Source of the DNA: Flavobacteriales bacterium
GTDB lineage: Bacteria; Bacteroidota; Bacteroidia; Flavobacteriales_F; PHOS-HE28
Reading direction: 5' to 3'
Length of the DNA: 64,000 nucleotides
Assembly (NCBI GenBank): GCA_016721005.1
Contig: JADKJM010000018.1
Span: 62,001 to 126,000 of the forward strand
This document shows, piece by piece, positions 8,112-17,234 of the stretch (its first letter is position 1; every line of letters begins with the position of its first letter). Both the position numbers and the translations under genes were made by a program. The notes beneath the pieces were generated by a model, which did no database searches, was not told the DNA's origin, and worked only from the letters and a program-made list of their open reading frames with translations.

Positions 8112-8116
8112 CCTTC

Positions 8117-9547
8117 TCAGCGCGATCCACCCAAAAGCTCCAACGCCTTCCTCTCCACCTCCTCACTCTCCCACTTCTCCTCCACCCCCGGCATCGCGAG
8201 CACCTGCTCCATGATGCGGTCGTGGCGCTGGCCTTCGCGCAGTGCATCCACGTATGGCGTGTCGGTGAATTTCACTTGGCTGTACAGCGGCAGCCATTGA
8301 TCGGGGTGCTTGGCTTGGAGTCGACCCTCGATCTTCTTGCGTAGGATGAAGCGCGGGTCGGCCACGAGGTCGCGCATCTCCACGAAGTTGCGCATGCTCA
8401 GGTCCGCGATGGCATCGCCGTTGGGCTTGCGTTGCTTGCCGTAGGCGTCGAGGACGGTGGTCCAGTTGTCGTCGCCGTGTTCGTTCAGCAGGTCGTTGAG
8501 CACTTTGCAATCCTCGTAGCCCGCGTTCATGCCTTCGCCATAGAAGGGCACGATGGCGTGTGCTGCATCGCCGATCAGCGCCACCTTGTCCTTGTGCGTC
8601 CACGGACCGCAACGGATGATGGCGAGGTTGCTCTGTGGGTTCCGCAGGTATTGCTCCACGAGATCCGGCACGATGGACATCGCATCGGCGAAGTGCGTTT
8701 GAAAGAAGGCTGTGACCTCGGCCTCGGTGCGCACGGTGTCGAAACCGGGGTAGACGGCGGGGCCCGGGCCTTGGTGAGATTCCGGATGGCCGGGTCCCGC
8801 GATCTTCGATCGCCCGGCCTCCGGAATGACGGCCGAGGCCGTGTGCGGCATGAAGAGCGTACCGGTGAAACCGCCGTCCTGGTTGGCGAGGCCCATCATC
8901 ATATAGTAGCGCCGGGGCCAGATGTGCAGGCACTGCGGATCCATCTTCGGCGTGCCGTCCGCGTTGGAAGGGAAGGCAACTTCCTTGTAGTCGTGCTCGA
9001 TGTACTCCTGGCTGAAATTGAACCGGCCGCGCGCCATCGCCTGCCGCACCGCGCTGGGTGCGCCATCGGCACCGAAGACCAGATCGGCCTTGATGCTGGC
9101 GGTGGCGCCGGTGATATCATTCTTGAAGGTGCAACGCGCATTGTCCAGGTCCACATCCACGCATTGCTCGTGGAAATGCAGATGCACGTTGGGCATCTTC
9201 TCCGCTTCGCTCAACAGCACCTTGTTCAGTTCGCCGCGCGACACGGAATGGATCGCCCGGTTCTCAATGGAGTACGGCACGCGCGTGAGTAGACCATCGC
9301 GGTCGTGCATCATGCGCGCATACACGGGCACCACGATCCGCTCCACCACTTCATTCACCCCAGCTGCCTTCAAGGCCGTCCAACCGCGGTGGCTTACCAC
9401 TAGGTTGATGCTCCTTCCGGCGTACACGTTCGTCGTCCGCGGATCGGCGCGCCGCTCGAATACGTTCACTTTGTGTCCACGCTTCGCAAGGAAGATGGCG
9501 AGCAAGCTTCCAACGAGACCTCCGCCAACGATGGTGATGTTCTTCAT
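8117..9547 (-). CDS. kmo: Kynurenine 3-monooxygenase
   Basis: 476 residues. FAD/NADPH-dependent hydroxylation of L-kynurenine to 3-hydroxykynurenine. The N-terminus is a Rossmann FAD-binding fold (ITIVGGGLVGSLLAIFLAKRG), a DG motif follows (LVFGADGAPSAVRQAM, residues ~160-175), and the second FAD motif reads VALIGDAAHAIVPFYGEGMNAG, the sequence specific to KMO-type flavoproteins. The hydrophobic C-terminal anchor of eukaryotic KMO is absent, as in other bacteria. The ATG at 9547 overlaps the kynU stop by 4 bases (ATGA), indicating one operon; a far longer upstream frame lies inside kynU and is not real. Confidence 0.95.
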   Translation of the reverse strand: MKNITIVGGGLVGSLLAIFLAKRGHKVNVFERRADPRTTNVYAGRSINLVVSHRGWTALKAAGVNEVVERIVVPVYARMMHDRDGLLTRVPYSIENRAIHSVSRGELNKVLLSEAEKMPNVHLHFHEQCVDVDLDNARCTFKNDITGATASIKADLVFGADGAPSAVRQAMARGRFNFSQEYIEHDYKEVAFPSNADGTPKMDPQCLHIWPRRYYMMMGLANQDGGFTGTLFMPHTASAVIPEAGRSKIAGPGHPESHQGPGPAVYPGFDTVRTEAEVTAFFQTHFADAMSIVPDLVEQYLRNPQSNLAIIRCGPWTHKDKVALIGDAAHAIVPFYGEGMNAGYEDCKVLNDLLNEHGDDNWTTVLDAYGKQRKPNGDAIADLSMRNFVEMRDLVADPRFILRKKIEGRLQAKHPDQWLPLYSQVKFTDTPYVDALREGQRHDRIMEQVLAMPGVEEKWESEEVERKALELLGGSR

Positions 9548-10815
9548 TGCAACGCCTGTTTCAAGATCATTCCGAAGCGAAATACGTCCTCGAACGAATT
9601 GTACATCGGGACGGGCGCCACACGGATGACATTCGGTTCGCGCCAATCCGCAACAACGCCGCGTTCGGTGAGCGCATCGAAAAGGCCGCGCCCTTTCCCG
9701 TGGGCGAGCACACTGAGTTGGCATCCGCGTTGAGCGGGATCGGAAGGCGTGATCACTTCGAGCTTTGAACCGGTCTCCTTCGCCACAGCGCCGATGGTGA
9801 ACGCCAAGTACGCGGTGAGTTGTTCGCTCTTCGCACGCAAACGATCCATACCAGCCCGATCGAACTGTTCCAACGCCACCCGGTGTACGGCCATGCTGAA
9901 GACCGGTGCGTTGCTCACTTGCCAAGCCTCCGCAGTGGGCATCGGTTTGAAGGTGCGTTCCATTTTGAAGCGCTCCTTCTTGTCGTGTCCCCACCAACCA
10001 GCGAACAACGGAAGTCCTTTGCCGAGATGCCGTTCATGCACGAACGCACCCGCCACACTGCCCGGGCCCGAGTTGAGGTACTTGTAGGTACACCAGCACG
10101 CGAAGTCGACGTTCCAGTCGTGCAGCTTCAATTGAAGATTGCCCGCCGCATGTGCAAGATCGAACCCAGCGATCGCACCGACCGCATGCGCCGCTTGGGT
10201 GATCGCGGCCATGTCGAAGGCTTGCCCGGTATAGAAGTTCACACCACCGATACAGACCAGCGCGAGTTCTTCGCCCAGCTCGTTGATCCTCGCGATGATG
10301 TCCTCCGTGCGCAGGGTGTATTCACCAGCTCGCGGTGCGACCTCCACCAGGTCGTTCTCCGGATCACCTCCGTGGAAGGCGATCTGCGAAGCGAGTGCGT
10401 AAGTGTCACTCGGGAAGGGTCGTTGCTCCGTAAGGATCTTCTTGCGCGTTCCATTCGGCCGGAAAAAGGACACGAGCAGGAAATGCAAATTGCTGGTGAG
10501 CTGGTTCATCACCACCACCTCTTCCTCCTTGGCACCGACGAGCCGCGCTGTGGACCCGGTGAGTTCCTCGTGATAGCTGTACCACGGATGCGTCGCCTTG
10601 AAGTGGCCTTCCACACCGAAGGCGGACCAATCGTCGAGTTCCTGCTTCAGCGCAGCGGCCGCTCCTTTGGGTTGAAGGCCGAGCGAATTGCCGGTGAAGT
10701 AGATGACCGGCTTGCCCTCATGTTGCGGGAAATGGAACTCGTCGCGGAACGCGCGCAGTGGATCCTTGGCGTCACACGCTTGGGCGTAAGAAAGGCTGTT
10801 CTCGAAGGGCTTCAT
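9544..10815 (-). CDS. kynU: Kynureninase
   Basis: 423 residues. PLP enzyme cleaving kynurenine or 3-hydroxykynurenine to (hydroxy)anthranilate and alanine. Family sequence is clear: VIYFTGNSLGLQPKG near the start, VVVMNQLTSNLHFLLVSF, ALVCIGGVNFYTGQAF, GFDLAHAAGNL and CWCTYKYLNSGPGSVAGAFVH, where the lysine of YKYLN binds PLP. The start at 10815 (MKPFENSL) is preferred to the ATG at 10848 because a TACTTTTG promoter element lies between them. With kmo this gives two steps of tryptophan breakdown; tryptophan dioxygenase is not in the window. Confidence 0.95.
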   Translation of the reverse strand: MKPFENSLSYAQACDAKDPLRAFRDEFHFPQHEGKPVIYFTGNSLGLQPKGAAAALKQELDDWSAFGVEGHFKATHPWYSYHEELTGSTARLVGAKEEEVVVMNQLTSNLHFLLVSFFRPNGTRKKILTEQRPFPSDTYALASQIAFHGGDPENDLVEVAPRAGEYTLRTEDIIARINELGEELALVCIGGVNFYTGQAFDMAAITQAAHAVGAIAGFDLAHAAGNLQLKLHDWNVDFACWCTYKYLNSGPGSVAGAFVHERHLGKGLPLFAGWWGHDKKERFKMERTFKPMPTAEAWQVSNAPVFSMAVHRVALEQFDRAGMDRLRAKSEQLTAYLAFTIGAVAKETGSKLEVITPSDPAQRGCQLSVLAHGKGRGLFDALTERGVVADWREPNVIRVAPVPMYNSFEDVFRFGMILKQALQ

Positions 10816-10825
10816 GCGATGCGTC

Positions 10826-10833
10826 CAAAAGTA
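10826..10833 (-). promoter_or_regulatory. Promoter -7 element of kynU-kmo
   Basis: TACTTTTG on the minus strand, matching the Bacteroidota TAnnTTTG element, 11 bases before the kynU ATG. It places transcription start almost at the start codon, hence a very short leader. Confidence 0.65.
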
Positions 10834-10860
10834 GCCGCTACCGAACACCCGATCCCGCCT

Positions 10861-11733
10861 TCAAAGGACGGTGCCCAAGAGGCCGAGCGATGCCACCAAC
10901 ACCAAGGTACCATCCAACCAAACGAGGTAGTATGCTTCGGACCGATGATCGGATGCACGAGCTACGAGTGCTGCGGAGATCGCGAAGCCAAGCATGGACA
11001 AGGCGTAAGGCAGCACATACATGCCGTGTGCGTATGCATGGAAGGCGAAGAAGCCGGAGATCAGCACGGGCACAAGCCCCAGCGCGACCGCGATGATCCG
11101 TGCGGCGCGATCACCAAGTACTTGCGGAACGGTCCGCAGCGAGACGAGGTCGAAAGGTCGGTCGCGCATGTCGAAAGGGATCATGAGCGAATAGATGAAA
11201 GTGGTCTGCATGATGAATAACAACACGACCAGCACTGTTGATCGCGGACCCTGGTCGAGGGATGCGGGAACCAGGACCGAGACAGCGGCCCATACCAGCG
11301 AGATCCATAAGCTCTTCATGAACGGGATCCGTCGCAGCCCGATGATGCGTCCGTGGGTGAACTCCATGGGCAGCACATAGAGCAATGAGATGATCCCGGG
11401 GATCCCCAGCGCCGGCCAGAGTTCACCCAGCAGTGGAAGGATCGCGAGGCCGGAAGCCACCATCGCGAGGCCGATCAGCACGATCATCCACTTCTTGTTC
11501 TCCCGGAACCAGATGAGGTGGTGCGCGCCCGCCTGCGGTGGACCTGGTAGGCGGAAGAGGCGTATGAGGCCATAGATCGCGAAGGTGCCGCATCCGATGG
11601 CGACCGTGACGCGGGTATCGGCCACGAAGAACACACGACCGATCCACCAGACCTGTAGCGCTGCCCCGAGCGCGAGCCACGCGTGTCCGTACATCAGGGA
11701 ACGCAGCACCGGGTTCCTGATCCCGTAGTCCAT
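10861..11733 (-). CDS. UbiA-like polytopic membrane protein
   Basis: 290 residues with about eight transmembrane segments. The loop SLMIPFDMRDRPFDLVSLRTVP (around residues 185-205) resembles the second aspartate-rich DxxxD motif of UbiA-type prenyltransferases and is followed by VPQVLG as in that family; the first motif (NDxxDxxxD) is not evident, with FRENKKW at the expected place. It is thus a divergent UbiA-superfamily member whose catalytic ability is doubtful. Starts 6 bases after the upstream hypothetical gene, likely one transcript. Confidence 0.6.
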   Translation of the reverse strand: MDYGIRNPVLRSLMYGHAWLALGAALQVWWIGRVFFVADTRVTVAIGCGTFAIYGLIRLFRLPGPPQAGAHHLIWFRENKKWMIVLIGLAMVASGLAILPLLGELWPALGIPGIISLLYVLPMEFTHGRIIGLRRIPFMKSLWISLVWAAVSVLVPASLDQGPRSTVLVVLLFIMQTTFIYSLMIPFDMRDRPFDLVSLRTVPQVLGDRAARIIAVALGLVPVLISGFFAFHAYAHGMYVLPYALSMLGFAISAALVARASDHRSEAYYLVWLDGTLVLVASLGLLGTVL

Positions 11734-11739
11734 CGGTAA

Positions 11740-12384
11740 CTAGTTGTACCCCTTCAGGTTCGGGTTGATCAGGAACTGGCGCACACCCAACCCCACCGCC
11801 ACCCCCGCTGCCGTACTGATCAGCGAACGCACCACGCGCCGCGTCCGGCCCACCTTCGCATATCCGTAGGCATAGTGCTCGTTGCCTTCCATCACCGGAT
11901 CGGTCAATGACCCGCGAGAAACGAACACGCGTGGCAGGATCATCACCCCGGCGAACAGCGGTGGAAGGAAAAGCGAGTTCACCTCCAGGTCCGCGGCGAT
12001 CGTGGTTCCGGCGCCGAAGATGAAGCCGCCCCACATGGTCCACGGCGAACGATAGCCCGCCCGCGCATCCTGTTCTCCTTTGATGAAGCAACGCATCTGG
12101 TCAATGGTCAATTCATTGCCGAAGATCGTGTCGTGGAAGTACCAGATCCGCTCGTGACCCAGTGTGTCGATCACGGAGAAGACGCCTTCGGTCGGTTCGG
12201 CGCGCTCCTTCGTTCTCCCATTTCGCCCGAGTTCCAAGTGGCGGATCTCCAAGGTGCTCTGCCCAAGCACGCGCGTCTCGACGACCTCGCCGTTCATGAG
12301 GATGATGCGGTCGAGGTGAGGGGTTGTTTGAGCGTGTGTGGTGCAGGCCGAGAGAAGAACGAAAAGGACGAGGATCGGCCGCAT
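11740..12384 (-). CDS. Hypothetical secreted/membrane protein
   Basis: 214 residues from the ATG at 12384, where MRPILVLFVLLSACTTHAQ is a signal peptide (the cysteine could alternatively be lipidated). The first half is soluble (ILMNGEVVETRVLGQSTLEIRH), the second has hydrophobic stretches (WTMWGGFIFGAGTTIAADL, LISTAAGVAVGLGVRQF). The pattern of a small beta-domain followed by membrane segments is common in Bacteroidota hypothetical proteins, but no function is recognised. Earlier in-frame starts extend past the TATCTTTG promoter element and are rejected. Confidence 0.6.
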   Translation of the reverse strand: MRPILVLFVLLSACTTHAQTTPHLDRIILMNGEVVETRVLGQSTLEIRHLELGRNGRTKERAEPTEGVFSVIDTLGHERIWYFHDTIFGNELTIDQMRCFIKGEQDARAGYRSPWTMWGGFIFGAGTTIAADLEVNSLFLPPLFAGVMILPRVFVSRGSLTDPVMEGNEHYAYGYAKVGRTRRVVRSLISTAAGVAVGLGVRQFLINPNLKGYN

Positions 12385-12394
12385 GGAAGGTGGC

Positions 12395-12402
12395 CAAAGA
12401 TA
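12395..12402 (-). promoter_or_regulatory. Promoter -7 element, minus direction
   Basis: TATCTTTG on the minus strand, 11 bases before the ATG at 12384; pairs back to back with the gcvP element 17 bases away. Confidence 0.6.
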
Positions 12403-12418
12403 GGCGGGGACCTCAGGG

Positions 12419-12426
12419 TATATTTG
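12419..12426 (+). promoter_or_regulatory. Promoter -7 element of gcvP
   Basis: TATATTTG, an exact TAnnTTTG match, 20 bases before the gcvP ATG. Confidence 0.65.
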
Positions 12427-12446
12427 CGCGCAATTCCGCAGACCCC

Positions 12447-15326
12447 ATGAATTCCGTGACCTACCAAGAGCGCCACATCGGACCCAACGACGAAGAGACG
12501 CGCGCCATGTTGAAAGCCATCGGCGTGTCGTCGCTGGATGAGTTGATCGCACGCACCGTGCCCCAGGGGATCCGATCCAAGAACCCATTGGATGTGGGTC
12601 CTGCGCTCACCGAGCGCGAGCACTTGGAGAACATGCGATCACTCGGCGCGAAGAACAAGGTCTTCCGCAGCTACATCGGGCTCGGCTTCAGTGGAACCAT
12701 CCTTCCTCCCCCTATCCAGCGCAACGTATTCGAGAATCCGGGTTGGTACACGGCCTACACGCCGTACCAAGCGGAGATCTCGCAAGGTCGACTGGAAGCG
12801 CTGTTGAATTTCCAGACGATGACGAGCGACCTCACCGGGTTGCCGATCAGCAATGCATCGTTGCTCGATGAGGCCACGGGGATCGCCGAAGCGATGCACA
12901 TGTTGAATGCGGCACGCCCGAAGGAACTGGCGAGCGCGAACAAATTCTTCGCCGACAAGAACCTCTATCCGCAGAACCTCGATGTGTTGCGCACGCGCTG
13001 CGAACCCATCGGCGTGCAATTGGTGATCGGCGACCTCAAGGACTTCGATCCCGCCGATGGCTACTTCGCACTCGCACTTCAGTACCCTGCGCGTGATGGA
13101 AGTGTAAATGACTACAGCACGATCGTGAGCAAGGCGAAAGCGCTCGGTGTGCGTACCGCCGTGTGTGCCGACCTTCTTTCACTGGTGTTGCTCACCCCTC
13201 CCGGTGAATGGGGCGCCGATGTGTGCGTGGGCAACAGCCAGCGCTTCGGTGTGCCCATGGGATACGGCGGACCACACGCAGCGTTCTTCGCCACCACGGA
13301 GGAATTCAAGCGCGTCCTTCCGGGTCGCATCATCGGCGTGAGCCAGGATCGTCGTGGGCGTCGCGGATTGCGCATGGCGCTGCAAACGCGCGAGCAACAT
13401 ATCCGTCGTGAAAAGGCCACAAGCAACATCTGTACAGCACAAGCGCTCCTCGCGGTGATGGCAGGTATGTACGCCGTGTATCATGGTCCGGACGGCTTGA
13501 AGCGGATCGCAGGCAACGTACACGCGATGGCGCGCAATGTGGCGAGTGGAGCGAAAGCACTTGGTTACACCCTGGCCAGCGAGTCGTTCTTCGATACCGT
13601 AACGCTGAAAAACAACAAGGACCACACGCCGGGCATGGCGCTTCGGGTGAAGGAAGCCACCGAGAAGCGCGGGATCAATTTGTGGTACGATGATGAGCGC
13701 GTAAGCATCGCGCTTGATGAAACGGTGCGCGAACAAGATGTGGATGATGTACTGGCCGCACTGGCCGAAGCAGTGGATACCGTTCCCGCTTCTGTCGCCA
13801 GCAACGGATCATCGCGCGTTCTTCCTTCGGAATTGCAACGCAAGAGTGCATTCCTCACACACCCGGTCTTCAACAGCTACCACACCGAACTCGAGTTGCA
13901 GCGTTATATCAAGCGGCTCGAGAACAAGGACTTCAGCATGATGCACGGCATGATCCCCTTGGGCTCATGCACTATGAAGTTGAATGCGGCCAGCACGCTT
14001 CAACCGCTGAGCTGGCCGGAGTGGGCGGGGCTCCACCCCTTCGCTCCGGTGGATCAGGCACAGGGCTACCAAGAGGTCTTCGCGCAATTGAGCGCGGCGC
14101 TCGCGAAGGCGACGGGCTTCACTGCGGTGAGCCTTCAACCCAACAGCGGCGCGCAAGGCGAATTCACCGGGCTGCTGGTGATCCGCGCCTACCACGAATC
14201 ACGTGGCGACAAGGGCCGCACGGTCGCGTTGATCCCGAGCAGCGCACACGGCACCAACCCCGCAAGCGCGGTGATGGCCGGTATGCAAGTGGTGGTGGTG
14301 AAGGCCGATGAGGAAGGGCACGTGGATGTGGCCGACCTGAAGGCGAAGGCGGAACAGTACAAGGACACGTTGAGTTGCTTGATGGTGACCTACCCGAGCA
14401 CGCACGGCGTGTACGAGGAGACGATCAAGGAGATCACCTCGGCGATCCATGACAACGGCGGACTTGTTTACATGGATGGCGCGAACATGAACGCGCAGGT
14501 CGGGCTCACCAGTCCCGGGGAGATCGGTGCGGATGTGTGCCACCTCAACCTGCACAAGACCTTCGCGATCCCGCACGGCGGTGGCGGTCCCGGCATGGGT
14601 CCCATTTGCGTGAACGACAAGTTGAAGCCCTTCCTGCCCGGCCATCCGTTGATCAAGACCGGTGGTGAGCGCGCAGTGCCCGCAGTGAGCAGCGCACCAT
14701 GGGGCAGTTCATTGATCCTGCTCATCAGCTACGGCTACATCCGGATGCTCGGTGGTGCTGGCCTTACCGACAGCACGCGCTACGCGATCCTGAATGCGAA
14801 CTACATCAAGAGCCGCTTGGAGAAGCACTACCCGATCCTGTACGAAGGCAGCGAAGGCATGGTAGCACATGAGATGATCCTGGACTGCCGCAACTTCAAG
14901 CGTTCGGCAGGCATCGACGTGACCGACATCGCCAAGCGCTTGATGGACTATGGATTCCATGCACCCACGGTATCGTTCCCCGTTGCGGAAACGCTGATGG
15001 TGGAGCCGACCGAGAGCGAAAGCCAGGCTGAGTTGGATCGCTTCATCGACGCCATGATCGGCATCCGGGCGGAGATCGCCGAGGTGGAAAGCGGTAAGGC
15101 CGACAAACTCGACAACGTGTTGAAGATGGCGCCGCACACCAACGAGGAGGTATGTGGTGATGCGTGGTCGCACCCATACGGTCGTGAGAAGGCAGCCTTC
15201 CCCGCCACCGCCAACCGCGACTGGAAATACTGGCCCACCGTAAGCCGCGTGGACAGTGCCTTCGGCGACCGCAATTTGATCTGCACCTGTCCTCCGGTGG
15301 AGGAATACGCGACCGAGCAAGCCTGA
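12447..15326 (+). CDS. gcvP: Glycine dehydrogenase (decarboxylating), P protein
   Basis: 959 residues, the full length of the single-chain P protein. It decarboxylates glycine with PLP and passes aminomethyl to the H protein of the glycine cleavage system. Landmarks: RHIGPNDEETRAML at the N-terminus, YTPYQAEISQGRLEALLNFQ, GSCTMKLNAASTLQPLSWPEW, QPNSGAQGEFTGL, and the PLP lysine in CHLNLHKTFAIPHGGGGPG near residue 700. The ATG at 12447 is chosen because RHIGP is the conserved beginning and a promoter element lies just before it. The T9SS gene behind it starts 3 bases after the stop. Confidence 0.97.
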   Translation: MNSVTYQERHIGPNDEETRAMLKAIGVSSLDELIARTVPQGIRSKNPLDVGPALTEREHLENMRSLGAKNKVFRSYIGLGFSGTILPPPIQRNVFENPGWYTAYTPYQAEISQGRLEALLNFQTMTSDLTGLPISNASLLDEATGIAEAMHMLNAARPKELASANKFFADKNLYPQNLDVLRTRCEPIGVQLVIGDLKDFDPADGYFALALQYPARDGSVNDYSTIVSKAKALGVRTAVCADLLSLVLLTPPGEWGADVCVGNSQRFGVPMGYGGPHAAFFATTEEFKRVLPGRIIGVSQDRRGRRGLRMALQTREQHIRREKATSNICTAQALLAVMAGMYAVYHGPDGLKRIAGNVHAMARNVASGAKALGYTLASESFFDTVTLKNNKDHTPGMALRVKEATEKRGINLWYDDERVSIALDETVREQDVDDVLAALAEAVDTVPASVASNGSSRVLPSELQRKSAFLTHPVFNSYHTELELQRYIKRLENKDFSMMHGMIPLGSCTMKLNAASTLQPLSWPEWAGLHPFAPVDQAQGYQEVFAQLSAALAKATGFTAVSLQPNSGAQGEFTGLLVIRAYHESRGDKGRTVALIPSSAHGTNPASAVMAGMQVVVVKADEEGHVDVADLKAKAEQYKDTLSCLMVTYPSTHGVYEETIKEITSAIHDNGGLVYMDGANMNAQVGLTSPGEIGADVCHLNLHKTFAIPHGGGGPGMGPICVNDKLKPFLPGHPLIKTGGERAVPAVSSAPWGSSLILLISYGYIRMLGGAGLTDSTRYAILNANYIKSRLEKHYPILYEGSEGMVAHEMILDCRNFKRSAGIDVTDIAKRLMDYGFHAPTVSFPVAETLMVEPTESESQAELDRFIDAMIGIRAEIAEVESGKADKLDNVLKMAPHTNEEVCGDAWSHPYGREKAAFPATANRDWKYWPTVSRVDSAFGDRNLICTCPPVEEYATEQA

Positions 15327-15329
15327 CCG

Positions 15330-17084
15330 ATGCGAGGATCCCTTCCGTTCTTCCTGTTGCTTCTTCCTATCGGTTCATTGGCGCAAGGCGGTGCGAAGGC
15401 CGCGCCTTGTTTCTGGGGTAATGACTTCGAAACCGGGATCCCGCTTGACTGGACCATTTCGCAGGTCGAGCGTCAGACGCCGGAAGGCGTGGGCCTTGGC
15501 GAATTCGTTCCGGCCTTCACCCTAGGAACCGCATCCACAGCGAATGTCGGAGGGTTCTTCCCGGTGATCGATCTCCCGATCGGCAACCGGTTCATCATGG
15601 CGAATGATGATGCCTCACCGTGCAATTGTGATATGGGCGATGTGAGCCTGACCACAGGCCCGATCGACCTGAGCGGGCGCAGCAACGTGATGCTGGAGTG
15701 CCGCGTGTTCCACGAAATGACCTTGGGGAGTGGGGATGTCCGGATCGACGGCAGCACGAACGGAACGGATTGGACCGAGGTCTGGGTGGTACCGGCCATG
15801 CACGGTCAATGGAACAACCTCTACGTGGATCTCGCTGGATTCGATGGAAGCCCTTCGTTCCAACTGCGATTCCGCTGGAGTGATAATGGGGAATGGTCCA
15901 ATGGCTTCGCGTTGGATGACCTCTGCCTTCGCGAACGCTTCGCCACGGATCTTTCCATTGTGGATGTGCGCATGCACGACCTCAACGGCAGCGCCTTCAA
16001 CCAGACGGTGGCGGATCTGGAATACACAGCTATTCCCTTGGAGCAGGCCCGTCCGCTCGTGGTATCCGTAGTGGTGATGAACCGTGGCACGAGCATCGTG
16101 CAGAACATCGGCGCACAGGTGGATGTTTCCCTTGCCGGAAACGACCAAGGGAATTTCCTCACCACCACGGTGATCGACCTGGCACCCGGAGAGCGCGACA
16201 CCTTGGTGATCAGCACGGACTGGACCGCCTCTGCCGTGGGTATCATCAACGCGACCGCGACCTTGACCATGGGCGCTACCGATGAGGACACCTCGGACAA
16301 TACCGGGGTCGCGACCATGCTGATCACTGGAGCGGGATGGGATGATGGGTACAGCGCCATGTCCTGTGATGATCGGATCGTGCAAGGAATGTTGGGCAGT
16401 GAACTGAATTTCATCGCTGCGAACCGCATGGAAGTGGTGAACGCCGGAAGCCACGCACAAGGGATCAGCGCGGTGGTCGGCGTGGATTCGCAGGTGGGTG
16501 AATACGTGCGCGCCATCCTCATGGACGGCAATTTCGCATTGATCGACACCTCGACCCGCCATGCGATCACCCAAGCCGATATCGACCTGGGCTTTGGCGG
16601 AGGAAGTATCTACTTACCGCTTTCCTTGGCACCCGGGCTCCCGGTGGGTGATGTGATGGTCGGCCTTCAACGCCTCAGCGGAACCGGCCGCGTTTCCGTT
16701 GGCACCAGTGGTACGGGTTCCGTGGGCGCATCCGCCTTCATGGCAGGCACCACCTTCGACATCACTTGGACCACCGCCACACCCATGGTCCGGCTGCACC
16801 TGTCCGAACTGGGCGTCGGGGTTCCGGAGAGTTCCACCCGGAACGGTCCTATCCTGTTCCCCCAACCTGCGAATGACCGCGTGCATGTCCGGGTTCCGAC
16901 CGATGGACCAGCCATTCACGGTATTCGCATCATGGACAACGCTGGCAAGGTCCTGTTCAATGCAAGCGGGATCAACGCGTACGAGTACGTGCTCGACACA
17001 GGGTCCTTTGCCAATGGTCCGTACATCCTTGAAGTCCTTCAAGGCGTTGCGGCGGCCCGCGAACGGCTCCTTGTCATTCATTGA
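15330..17084 (+). CDS. Secreted T9SS cargo protein
   Basis: 584 residues: signal peptide (MRGSLPFFLLLLPIGSLAQG), an N-terminal domain of jelly-roll type (CFWGNDFETGIPLDW ... FALDDLCLRE, ~residues 25-205), a middle region with CARDB-like beta strands (VVVMNRGTSIVQNIGAQVDVSL), and a C-terminal sorting domain (LFPQPANDRVHVRV ... GPYILEVLQG ... ERLLVIH). Export through the type IX system is therefore expected; ligand or substrate unknown. It follows gcvP after 3 bases and may be read through from it, although the functions are unrelated. Confidence 0.85.
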   Translation: MRGSLPFFLLLLPIGSLAQGGAKAAPCFWGNDFETGIPLDWTISQVERQTPEGVGLGEFVPAFTLGTASTANVGGFFPVIDLPIGNRFIMANDDASPCNCDMGDVSLTTGPIDLSGRSNVMLECRVFHEMTLGSGDVRIDGSTNGTDWTEVWVVPAMHGQWNNLYVDLAGFDGSPSFQLRFRWSDNGEWSNGFALDDLCLRERFATDLSIVDVRMHDLNGSAFNQTVADLEYTAIPLEQARPLVVSVVVMNRGTSIVQNIGAQVDVSLAGNDQGNFLTTTVIDLAPGERDTLVISTDWTASAVGIINATATLTMGATDEDTSDNTGVATMLITGAGWDDGYSAMSCDDRIVQGMLGSELNFIAANRMEVVNAGSHAQGISAVVGVDSQVGEYVRAILMDGNFALIDTSTRHAITQADIDLGFGGGSIYLPLSLAPGLPVGDVMVGLQRLSGTGRVSVGTSGTGSVGASAFMAGTTFDITWTTATPMVRLHLSELGVGVPESSTRNGPILFPQPANDRVHVRVPTDGPAIHGIRIMDNAGKVLFNASGINAYEYVLDTGSFANGPYILEVLQGVAAARERLLVIH

Positions 17085-17200
17085 GGCCGCGTGGAAGGCG
17101 TCCCCGCCGCCGTTCCCTGTTCGTTCGTGACCGTTCCCGGATCCATGCAGCACGGGAACAACACCCATCCGAAGACGGTCGTCCTTACCGTGTAAGTCGC

Positions 17201-17208
17201 TAGTTTCG
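17201..17208 (+). promoter_or_regulatory. Promoter -7 element
   Basis: TAGTTTCG, the TAnnTTCG variant seen repeatedly in this window, 27 bases before the ATG at 17235. Confidence 0.55.
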
Positions 17209-17234
17209 TACCCTTGAATCGAAAATCAATCAAC

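Noticed and set aside
8117..9997. 626-residue form of kynurenine monooxygenase
   Set aside because: The first 150 codons lie inside kynU in another frame; the family begins at the ATG at 9547.
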